Shown here: positions 15,401 to 27,400 of the stretch, one piece after another
Numbering within the stretch: position 1 is the first letter of the stretch
Layout: each line of letters starts with the position of its first letter
Assembly (NCBI GenBank): GCA_023362775.1
Contig: JALMGJ010000006.1
Span: forward strand, 14,830,001 to 14,894,000
Reading direction: 5' to 3'
DNA from: Charina bottae
Taxonomy: Eukaryota; Chordata; Lepidosauria; Squamata; Charinaidae
DNA: 64,000 nt
Made by a program: the position numbers and the translations under genes
Notes under the pieces: generated by a model
What the model was told of the DNA's origin: nothing
The model's input: the letters and a program-made list of their open reading frames with translations, nothing else
Databases searched by the model: none

Positions 15401-18400
15401 GCTGAGATTTCTGGATATTTAGAATTGGAGAGGACCTTAGATTTATTCTGGAAAAAAATAGATAAAAACACTCTCAATTCAAAGTCAGCTGCTGGTATCT
15501 ACACAGACACATCCATGCAATGTTGGGGGACAGCAGCATTGTGGAAGTAGTTTGCAACTGCTTTCTTCTGTGATATTTTTTCAACGTCTCACTCTAGTCT
15601 ACAGACTTGAGATGTGATCTCCCATTTAAGTACTAACCAAGTCTGACCCTGCTTGGGTGTGTGTGCACCTTCAAATCAGTCTTGATTCCAGGTGACTGCC
15701 TAGACAAGTCCCTGCAGTTTTCTTGGCAAGATTTTTGGAAGTGGGTTGCCTTTATCTTCTTCTTCCTAGGGCTGAGAGAGGAGGACTGGCCCAAAGTCAC
15801 CCAGCTGGCTTCGTGCCTAAGGCAGGACTAGAACTCAGGGTCTCTAACTTTTTAGCAGGCACATTTTAGCATTACACCAAACTGGCTATCTCTGACCCTG
15901 TTTAGCTTTTCTGAAATCAGCCAAAGTTAGCCAAACACCTGCTGAGATTTTTCTTCCCTAAAGTAATTGCCAAAGAATTCTACCCTTGCTTTAGCAGAAT
16001 GAATAGTCTAAGGCAGTGTTTCTCAAAGTTGGCAGCTTTAAGACATGTGGACTTCAACTCCCAGAATTCCCCAGCCAGTTGAAGTCCACATGTCTTAAAG
16101 TTGCCAACATTGAGAAACATTGGTCTAAGGCAATCCTCAGTTTCAAAGGCTTGAAACTGAAGATAGACAAGAGCAAGCCCTCCTATTTTGGCCTACTGGA
16201 CACATTTGCAAGCTTGAGGCCATTTTGGGATTGCTCTTGAAAAATGGCTGCTAGGCGACTGGCCCATTCCCAAAATGGCTGCTATACTCTGTCATAAGCA
16301 ATGTGGAGGTAGGGGGTTGCCTTTAAGTCTTGAGTCCTATGACTGCATGGACTTGTTTTCTCCACCTCCTTCCTAGGACTGAAAGAGAAGGACTTGCCCA
16401 AAGTCACCCATCTGGCTTGGTGCCTGAGGCAGGACTAGAACTCATGGTCTCCCGGTTTCTAGTCCAACACCTTAACCTCTAGACCAAGCCATCATTAAGC
16501 ATTGGCCCCTCCTTTCCTAGCTGCCTGATTATTATTGTTTTGTAGATGCCCTCTGGACTTGATCATAGCACCAGTCTTAGAGGTTTGAACTTCCCTTTCA
16601 ATGATAATTCTGTGAATGAGGGTACCATGGATCCCCTTTTACAGATGATGAATTGAGGCCGAATTTTATTGTTACGCAGTGTCTAGTTAACGTAGGCAAT
16701 CCCTAAACTAATAATATTCTTATTTTATGGAAGGACTTTCTTTAGAGTACTCTGTCTGGCTTCATGCAATAAACTAATCCCTATACATGGGTTAGCTAAT
16801 CACAGTTCCTCTGCTTCATATAACATGCACTACCCAAGGAAATCAACTCTATTATGACTTAAAATGATGGCCTAATTGAGGTAACCTATGCTCAGACCAT
16901 GGGTGATATTCCCCTACAAACCCCATTTTAGCCTAATCCAGTTTGTTATGCAAACTCAGCAGCTGTCAGCAGGGCTGCAACTAGGGGGGGGGGCAAGTGG
17001 GGCATGTTCCCCGGGCGCCGTGCTGGGGGGGCACCAAAATGACAACACCTCCCTGACCAACCCATTGGGGGGGGGGGCACGGAATCCATGTTTGCCCCGG
17101 GTGACACAGACCCTAGTTGCAGTCCTGGCTGTCAGGGTTATGAGATAAGTGTCATTTGGGCTAACCTTTCCCAGATTTAAATCCAAACCAATCTTCTCTG
17201 GATTACATTAATCTTCCCAGTGGATTTTTGATACGATGATTGTTCCTTGGGAATTCTTTTTGTCTCTTTTCAGACCCTTTTGGCCATTTTTTCAAGCAGG
17301 GCTCCTCCTACTTCCAAATAGCTAGATTTATAACCTTCTTTTAGCTTCTTCCAATAAGATGAGTTGGCTAGAATTCTCTCTCAAGCCAATAATTCAAGTC
17401 CATAGGTGACCTTAAAGAAATTACTGAGTTCTATTTTAAAGAAGCCTTTTTTTCTTCATATGTGGGCCAAGCATATGTCAAGCAAGGATTTCATTTGCAT
17501 GTCTTTGTTCAGCTATAATTTTGACAATTGGCAGTTGACCAAAGATGGAGTTGGGGATGGGGAGAATCATCTAGAGAGCCATATAGCCTTTTAAACTACT
17601 GTAATTAAGAAGCATAGATTAACTCAAGGTCAGAGGAGAACATCAGAGCCAAGATTTAAAGGAGAAAAGGTAGAAAGGTGGGAAAGGAATATTGCACATA
17701 AAACATACTTTAGTCTGTTCCTGTGGTTTTGTCCCAAAATTCCACTATGTATTATGTGTATGTCTGGAGCAGACAGTGCTGGCTGGGGAATTTTGGGAGT
17801 TGAAGTCAACACATCTGAAAGTTGCCAAGGTTGAGAAACACTGGTCTGGAGATATACACAGTAATGCCCTTATTATACCCCAGCAAAGACCAAAGTATGC
17901 ATGGAGCATTAGTGAAAATGGGATTCCCCCTTCACTTCACCAGACAGGACTGTATATGTTTGCAACCATTTTCTGCAGTTTCCTTTTCAGCTGAAATTAA
18001 TGGAAAATTTGTAATAGGTATAGGCCGATGTGGCACCTGAGTATCAAAGGCAACTCTATCCCAAGGTGAAAAACATAAGGCTCCGTACATTCTCCAAAAG
18101 CCTTGAGTATATTGCATTGCAAATTGATCTAATTTCCACTTCCCAAACAAATATCATAAGCCAGCCAGAGATTTTCCTTCAACATTCCTACTTTGTCAGA
18201 TTTTGTGGCACAGATCTCTAATCCAGGGACATGCCATAAAATATCAATATTTAGGGAAAGTACAGTACATAAAAGAATGCATATTTTTGAGAACAGTATG
18301 CAAAAGGACATAGTACTAAAGGAAACAGCATGCAAGAATTGCATTTCTTGGACCATACATGCATGTATGGCATGTATTACAGAAATTTTAAAAATGCACA

Positions 18401-21400
18401 CTCAAAAGCATGGGGTGAAACAAATTTAACATGGTCAAAGTAAGAAATGGAAAGAATATTAAGTTGACAGATATGTGGATCTGTAGCCATAAAAGTTGTT
18501 GGACAGCATAAGGAACCAGAGGCACTCTGGCCTGGAATTCTCCCAATTGTTACCTGGAATCAGGTGACCTAGGAAAATCAACCCCAGGAGACTGCCTGTT
18601 GGGCTGTTGCTCATTTAAGCACTTGGTCTATCTCTCTCATTATCTGCAGTATCATTGAGAATCCATTTCTTCAATTACCAACTCTTTCCTCTTGCTGTTT
18701 GTCTCCTACACTGTTTACTTTAGGCACTCTGCTGAGTTCCTCTCTTTTCCTCCCATAAATAGGTATTAGTTACAGCTTGCTTTCCAGACCCAGAGATGCT
18801 TGCTATTTATTTAATTTAGGGCCAAACTACTTAAAGGGCCGCCTACTGCATTAAGTTCATCTCATTACCTAATAATTAGTGTTCCCCATCAGTGGTCTAG
18901 AGATCTTGGCTGGACCAAAAAGACCTCGTAGCTGGTCTTTAGGTACATATCCAAAAATGATCTAAATCATGGGAAGTCATCAAATCTTGGCATTCTCACC
19001 CCAAATCACTCAAGAAGTTTGGGGAGGAATACAAAAATTCAACAATTTTAATTCCTTTTTTGAAAATTAATGTTGGACTCCACTTGTGAAGGCCATTTGA
19101 AGTTGGATATAGCTACCATAATGCCTGCAGGTGTTTCAATACCGAGCCTTCACTTAGGAGATGGTCCTCAGCTTTCAGTGATGATGCAACTGTCAACAGT
19201 AAGAAAAAGTTGGGTATTTTTGCAGATCTATCATGGATATGGTTAAGATCAGCATCTTACTGGTTTTTTCTGTGGTGAATCCCAGTCTACGAAGGGTGGC
19301 CCATTCTATGGTACATTTAATAAAATGTATGTTTTCTGCCCTGGGTATTAATGCATTAATCCTTTTATTTGTTAGCTTGGATTTTGTTGTGGAGAGATAT
19401 TTCTAAGCAACTAGAGCTACAAACCCTGACCTAGCTTCTTCACCAGTTGAAATCTGCCAAAGCTTTCAGATCGGGAGTGCCAGATGCTGTAGCAGCAGAT
19501 TCAGACTTGTAACGTGGTGTTGCAGATTATTAACTTCTCTGTCTTGTTCTTAGGTAGTTGCCTGTTGACTGTCTGTGGCATAGTTATAAATGCATTGAAG
19601 GTGTGCTGCATACAATGCCGCTACTTCAGTGGGAACGTAGCAAACTGGCTAGACCACGCCAAGGAAAACCATGGAGGCCACTACACTGAAACACAAGTGG
19701 AAAACACAAAATTGCTCATCCGTCTCTTTCCTTTATTTGCCTTCCAAATCCTGTATAGATTGTGTGTTATACAGGTAAGTGAGTTATTCTTTTGCTTTAA
19801 ATTAGGTTAGGTTCAGATACAAAATGGAATCTTCTTTTGTGTGTTCACATTAATCTGTAGAAGTCATGGTTTCTTCTTAGAATATGGATATGTCCATGTT
19901 ATGAAGAACTGGAAGAACACAAAGGCCTAGACAACACAAAGGGAAAAAATGAATAATTAAGATCCAGTTGCTTTGGTAACAACTGGATGAAGTAAGGTTC
20001 AGATATGTTACAAATGCATTTCACAGTGGATCTTAATCAACTACATATATTAGAACCCATTAATGCTCCTGATGCAGAAAGGGCAAGGAAGGAAAATTGT
20101 TATGGGATTACAGTAGCTTCCTTCAAAAAGGGCCCCAGCATTGGGGGCCTTTTAGCGTAGAATGAAGGAAGAAAACAGGAGACATGACAGATAAAGTCTT
20201 ATTTGTCATGAAAAGTGTGGACAGGGAGAATTTTTTCTCTCTTTCTCACAGTGATAGAATTGTATTCATTCATTCATTCTTCAAATTTGTTATCTGGGGT
20301 GGGTAGAAGCTAAATCAAATGATGATTCACACTAGAACAGCAAGGTTTTCTGGCTCCACACTTTTTGTCTCTCTCTTTTAACAGCTAAGGCATCCCCTTC
20401 TTAGTTACACTGTTGGAATATCTGATTGGTAGAAATTAAAATATAGATTTGTACCTATACCTGAGCATTGTCTCAGCAGGTGGCTCATTACCTAGAGAAA
20501 GTTATTGGCTCAAACCATCATTTTGCAGCTGTTTTTGTTTGGAATGATCTCTGCATTCTAGTAAAAAAAGAAGATGGGTCTTATCAGAGTGAAGTCTGTT
20601 TATACCCGGATTTTATAAACCAAGTTTCTATCATATAAATGTAAACAGATGAGAAGGAGATCTTTCCTCTCCTGCCCCTATCATGTCAAAAACTGGTGTT
20701 TAATGACTGACGATTAGTTGAGAACTGAGAAAAGATGTTCTTCAGGGGCATTGCTCAGGTTGGGTGGAGGGTTAATAAAGTCAAGGGGGTGGCAGCCATT
20801 GTGAGTTCAGAGTCACCATTGTATCTTTTGACACCCCCATCTGCAGATGATATCCTTTATATAATACATGAGTATTTTCCCTTGTTTAAAATTTCTTCAT
20901 TTATTCCTATTATAATTTCAAGAAGAAACAAAAAGGAACAAAACTGATAGTACACATTTAAAGAAATATAGAAAATATAATAAGGAAAGAAAACAAAGTA
21001 ATATAAGAATAGAATACAGGTGGATAGCCAACAAATTGCAATTAACCAGCAGATCAAAGATATAATGTTTTAGTATACCATTAACAACTTAGAGTACCAT
21101 AAGTTATTTCGTACCCAAGCTTTGATCAAGAGATGTCTCTTCTGAATTGTAAAAATAACTGGTTAGCATAATTAAAATCAGTAAGAGAAAAAAGTAAAGT
21201 TAAAGTATTTTACTGTATTGAACTTACTTTTTTTTTAATAAGTGAAGCTATAGCCTCTAATTTCAGTGGTTTTCAGAAGTAATTAAATTTATGATGGATG
21301 GGTCAGTAAAGAAGATTTGAATTAAGTCATGGTTTTTATTAAATTAATAAGCTTGTAACCTGTGATTACTTTCCTGTTATTCTCTTAATTCTCAAAACTC

Positions 21401-24400
21401 TAATAATGAGCTGCCACCTCTTAGTTATTTTTTTTCCTTTCTGCTGTCTAGACCTTTGTCCTGTTTCAGTTCTTCATAAGATGAATATACATAATTGTTA
21501 ACTAGGAAGAAATAATTAGTTTAATGGGCTAACACAACTACAAAAAATCACCCCTTTAAAAAAAAAGTATTATGTCGTTATTAAGACTTCTGATTTTTAA
21601 AAAATATCTATATTAAACTGTTTAGATAGACGTGCTTAAAATATTAACAATTTTTAATATTTTTTTCTCCACTGTTTTCTTGCTCTTGTTTCTTTAACTT
21701 TAGCTTGCAGTGAAACATACACCTTCAAAAATGGGGGTAAAGAAACTGGAGAAAAACTTTCTGTTTTATGAGTGGGAGGAAGTTGGGTCACCAACCAGAC
21801 TAAAGCATTTCTCTTTGCTATTCAGATTCCATCAGGATATTATATACAGACAATGAATTCAAATTTGAATTTGAATGGATTTCTTTTGCCAATTGCTGCC
21901 ATGAATTTAATAAGCATCTTACCATTTTTAATTCTGGCTCCTCTTCTGGAGTGTGTCAATGCTTGTCTGTTGAATGCCAAAACAAGTAGATGGTATCCTA
22001 TGATCTGCATTGGTAAGTATTTAAAAAAGGTACAAATAATTAACATTTATTTATTTGTTTGTTTGTTTGTTTGTTTGATCACCGCCCAACTCCCTCAAAG
22101 GGACTCTGGGCGGTTTACAATCCAAATATAAAGTTAAATAAACATTAAAATAGACAATTTAAAAATACAATATATATAATTAAAAAAAATTCTCTCCCTT
22201 GTCAATTTTATAGTGCTTGTGAACCTCCTCTTTATTATAATCTGCTTCTTTATTATATAGTTGCTTCTTTTCCTGATTATATATATAATCAATACTTTTT
22301 CAAAAAAAAAAAGAAAAGACACAAATAATGCTTATATTTATAGAGAAAAGCTATTGCTTTTGAGGATATTGGCATCCAAATAGCATCTGTAAATTAATGA
22401 GGTGATGGAGAATATCTCTTGAGTAACATCACCGGACAATATTAGTATTTGTGAATCCCTAGCTTTGGGAAGCTTCATTATTAAACAACTTCTAGTGATT
22501 AAACAATGTATGCTTCAAATTGAGGAAATGTTATGATTATTTTATGTATTGCATTGCATGTATTTTGTCATTTTGTTTAAAGAGCTCATGACAATCCTGT
22601 AAAGGAGTTTAGGCTATGATGTGCCGAAATATCACTCCACTTCACACTGCTGTTTGCAAATTCAGAGTAGAGTAATCCAAGGAAGAAGGTGCCCTTTTTA
22701 TGGCCCAAAGCCAGCAATAAAACATTCAGAAGTTAATTGCAATGTTATAAATCAGACCTGGGTCTTATGGGAAGCCAGTTGACTTATGGGGTCCCAAACC
22801 AGAGACCTGTTCCCACAAGTGCACAAAGTTATCATCAGAACTGCTTGAGAAAACCCATGATTGAGCAGAGATCTGAGCCTGGATTGAGATGGTAACTTGC
22901 CAGAAGCCATTTTTAGCAAAGGCAAAATTAAAACAGGGTACTTCAGTATCTGTCCAGGTAGGTGACAGCATCTTGGAACCTAAAAAAAAAGCTATGCAGG
23001 GTCAGATCTGGTTATTATTTTGATAAGCAACCATTAGGAAATTCCAGTGCTGTAGACCAGACTGAAAAGTTGAAAAAACATCCCAGAAGAAGGTGATGGT
23101 GAACCACTTTCATATCATAGCCAAGAAAATTGATATGCTAATGAATTTATCAGACAGCAATGCCTGGCCAATCTGTCTATACTTGGAAGCTAAGCAGGGT
23201 CAGGGCTGACTAGGACTTGGATGGGACACTGCTAGGAAATCCCAGGGCTGTAGAGTTGATTGGAAAGCCCAAAAAGGTTTTCAAAAGATAGCAGTGTGAA
23301 ATCATTTCCATGTTGTTGCCGAAAAACCAACATGGATGTGCTGAAGTATTTACCAGGAAACAGGAATCCGCAGACCATCGCAGACAAATGGCTGTCCAAC
23401 CTTTGATTGAAAACTTCCAGAGATGGAGCCCCCTTGACTCCAGGAGGCAGGCTGTTACATTGCTTCAAAGTTCTCACAGTCAGGAAATTACTCCTTATTT
23501 TGAGTTTGGATCTCTCTCTGTAAGACTTCTACCCATTGGTTCTCGTCTTACCCTCAGAGAATAAGTGCACATTCCTCTTCCCTGTGACAGCCCTTCAAGT
23601 TCTGAAAGTCTGCGAGCATACCTCCCCTTGATTATGATTGATTGATTAATTATTTAATTAATTTATATCCCGCCTTTATTATTTTTATAAATAACTCAAG
23701 ACGGCGAACATACAGTACCTAATACTCCTTCCTCCTCCTATTTTCCCCACAACAACAACCCTGTGAGGTGAGTTGGGCCAAGAGAGAGCGACTGGCCCAA
23801 AGTCACCCAGCCAGCTTTCATGCCTCAGGCGGGACTAGAACTCACAGACTCCTGGTTTCTAGCCCAGCACCTTAACCACTATGCGCCATCAAGTCATTTT
23901 CAGTAGATAGATTTTCTCCATGACGATCTATCCCTAACCTGGTCTTTCAGTTCTTCTGTTGGTGTAACCATCACCACTATAACTGAGTCCATCCACCTTG
24001 TTGCTGGTCGTCCTGTTCTTCTCTTTCCTTCCACCTTTCCCAGCCTGATAAGTTAAGGAGGTTCCCTTCTGAGTTTCTTTCTCTTCCCATTATGCAGCTG
24101 CGGGCTCCCCCCTCCTCATCTGATCATTCCCTAGGCAGCATCTCTTTCCCGCATCTCCCAAGGTCATTCCCACATACCATTATACTTTCCCCTTGTTCTA
24201 CCCGTACCCAAAGAACTCTTTTTGTTATTTTTGGCATTCCTTCATTGCAAGACACAGTTCATTCTGAATCTTAGCCTTCCTGATCCCATCCTTACAGATT
24301 TGGGCTATTTCCTGAAATTCTACTTTTGTGATATGCCCCTCTTCCCTCATTTCCAGCTAATGTCTACTTCTAAAATAAAAGAGCAGCTTCCCATTTTCTC

Positions 24401-27400
24401 TTTTGGAAATCACTTTCCATTTGCATGAACTGAACCTCTGGAATACTCATCCAGTTTAAGCTCCCTCCCATCCTGCAGTGCATTTTAAAGCACGCCCACA
24501 TTTAGAAGTCAACATTTCCTGTATGCCTCCATTTAATTTGGCAGCCACGTAGCATGTGGCACAGCCAGTGCTGAAAGACAGGAAGTATTAATCTGACTAG
24601 AATTAGCCTAATTAAGTTTGTTGTTAAGCTTTGTGCAAAGTAGAAGCTCATGAAACAGCAGGTGGCAATTACTCAGGATTTAAAATAAAATAATGTCTCA
24701 ATTGAGCTGCAGAAAAGAAGCTTCGGATAAGGATGCTGGCAATTCTTCCAGTTACATGTTGGCCTAAAGTCTAATGATGCTGCAAAAGTTGGAAAGGTTC
24801 AGTGATTCACTTGGTGTCAGAGAAGAGATATTTGGTGTTCAGATTCCTCTTTCGCTGGAGTCACTTTCATTGGTCCAGTGCATGCAGTGGTTTGTGAACT
24901 TCCATGAATGAGATACTTTATGCTTTTCCCAGCATTTATTTGATAAGAGGGGAGGGGCGGTTGCATGCCCAACTAAGTCGTAACAAAACTGAAGATGGAT
25001 TAACCAACCAAAAAAAATCACACCGCTATGTAAAAAGTAACTTATAGAAGAATCATTAGGATGTGGAAAGAAATAGAAAAGGAAATTGTCAAAATAAGTT
25101 CTGAGAAACTGAAATAAGGATGTATTTTGGGAATGAGGATTGTGGGAAGTCACAAGCTACCTCCTCCTCTCACTGGCACCACCAAAGTTCTTCAGAGATT
25201 CCTGCTCAAAGCACAAATAATAATTAATAATAAAGAGCAGAGAATAAATAAAGCACTTGTATCCATGTTCCTTCTCCAATACACTGTGATTGGAAATTAG
25301 TTGTTTCTCAGGATTAGAAGCTAAAACCCTCCCCCTCCCTCCCCCACAATTTTCCATATATTCCAAGGAAAGTATGTTTTTCTGCAGCATTCAGAACTGA
25401 TAGATTGCTCAAAGCACTCCAGTATGAAATTTGGTTCAGGTCAATGCAGAGAGAATATTGCTTTGCTTTACAGAGTTACAGAATGTACATCCCTTTCTAG
25501 AAGGGTAAAGGCATGGCTAAAAACAGAAGCTATTCTTGGCATGGCTGCTGCCTGAATAAATAGAAAAAACTGTTGAAACTTGTGGACACTGAAAACCCAG
25601 GTCTGTGTAGCTCAGGTATAAAACACCTGTTCCTGTCAGTCCACCCTGGGTGTGCTACTTGGAAAAGAATGGGCCATAATTTCATAGTTCAAACATGTAT
25701 TATAGATGCCTAAGGTATTGCATTGCAATGGCCCAAAATGATATTTTAATTAGTAATCTTAATATATAATGAGTGGAGCTAAAGGTATTGGTGTGAGAGA
25801 TTGTGAGGAGGCTGGGAAAGGAATGGAAGGGACAATAGACATCAACAATCAAGAACAATCAACATCAATCAACCAAGCAGCACACAACAACCCAATCAAG
25901 GTACTACCAAGGAGAGTACAACACCCCCACCAACACAGGCAGGACAAGCCAGGGTATATAAACAGAGAGCAAGTTCCACTCTCTTTTCGCACTGAAGATG
26001 TTGCCTAGCCTGGCAATGAAACGTCTGCAAGAAAACAACAAGGCTCAGAGAGCACCAAGGACTCCACAGTTCAATCCTGAGCTACAAATATTCTCTTTGA
26101 TTGGTAACAATCAAGAGGCAAAAGGTGAGTCTGTCAGCAGCTTATCTCATAAATTGGCAAGTTGGCCCAGGTAGCAAGAAACCTGGGGAAAAGCATTTCA
26201 AATCATTCAAAGAGACTCCACCTTAATGACCTTGGTTTCTTGCATTTCCCAAGATTCCGTGTTTACCCCAACAAGCATTAAAGGTACCTGACTGAGACTA
26301 TGTCATTTTTGTTTTCTTGATCTAACCCACTTGACAACGAAGCTTTGTTTGGCTTTCTAAAAATTTAACATTGCTGAAAATAGTCCTCATTTCTAGAATG
26401 TTGCTCCAGCTGTTCAGCTGCCTTTTGAGAGGCATGTCACTTGTAGGGCCATCAAATGCTTAAGTGACAGCATAACTTGTTTGATCCATGTAGTTTTCCT
26501 GAACTGACCTTCATGGTTGCAAAGCTGCCATGTAAAACCTTTATGACTTCATCAGTTAGTGGAGCAAGCCAGCTGATGATTCTAGAAGAGGAGTTTTAAA
26601 AACCTGTAAAAGCGATGGCTATAAAAATGCTTGAGGTCTCGAAAATGTACCTCCCCTTTTCCCCGTAAAAAGTGATATGGATAAAATACAACTTCTTCAA
26701 CGGAAGAGATGGTAAATGAAAAATGCCTGGTATGAGTTGGGAATTAAGATAGCAAATGTTTAGATTTTTTTTAAAAAAGAAAGGGATTTCCCCCCCAGCA
26801 TGGTAAATGCAATATAGATTACAATTTATAATTTATATACAAAATTAATTGTTCTTTGTGTTTGATGCTCAGTTGTAGGTAACACATCTGCCGCCCTTTC
26901 CATGGTTGTTGCTGGGTTCTTTGAGCTACGCAGGAAGCATTTCCCTCTGGTTGAGCAGACACTTTCAGGCAAAGCTCTCCTGGTTTCCTCCATGTCGTGT
27001 CTCCATCTGGCCCCACAGTACCTCTTGCTTGGTGTGGCAGAAACTTTGGTGACTCCCGCCTGTAAGAACACTTTTTCTGTCCCATTTCCTCATCTTCAGA
27101 TCAACTGACTTAAGCCCAGAATGATATCTGTTTGACCAGCGATGGTTGAAGGATTCTTTTATTAGTGTCCTCACCCTGGTGCTCCTCTACTGCATTTCTG
27201 GGCAGCCGTATTTATCATTCCTACAGACAGAGCTTTTATTTGTCATCCTTGTGATTATTGCTCGCTCAAGGATAATGCTCTTTGTGGGTAGCAGAAGTGT
27301 CTGATTTACTGCATTGTATGTGATCAAAGGAGCCGAAGACAGGGTTAACCTCCTTCCTTTCTTCAGGATACTACAAGACCCAGGATGCTACTTTCCAAAA

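Larger units (their letters stand above)
14685..19553 (+). other. SLC15A5: SLC15A5 intron 3
   Basis: 4.9 kb. It holds a Tigger-like MITE (14876-15282), a reverse 5S-SINE interrupted by a SINE (15480-15925), hAT elements (16014-16122, 16970-17127, 17770-17843) and a SINE (16305-16492). I see nothing recognisable in 17850-19550. Confidence 0.88.
22013..26878 (+). other. SLC15A5: SLC15A5 intron 5
   Basis: 4.9 kb. Contains a reverse LINE 3' end (22047-22150), two tandem 5S-SINEs (22990-23338), a CR1 relic (23338-23632), a SINE (23645-23892), an RTE relic (23885-24055) and the Penelope-like relic with a hammerhead motif (25829-26105). I see nothing recognisable at 22150-22980, 24060-25820 and 26110-26870. 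Confidence 0.88.

Noticed and set aside
23150..23275. 5S rRNA gene
   Set aside because: Only a diverged 3' half is present, followed by a SINE tail.
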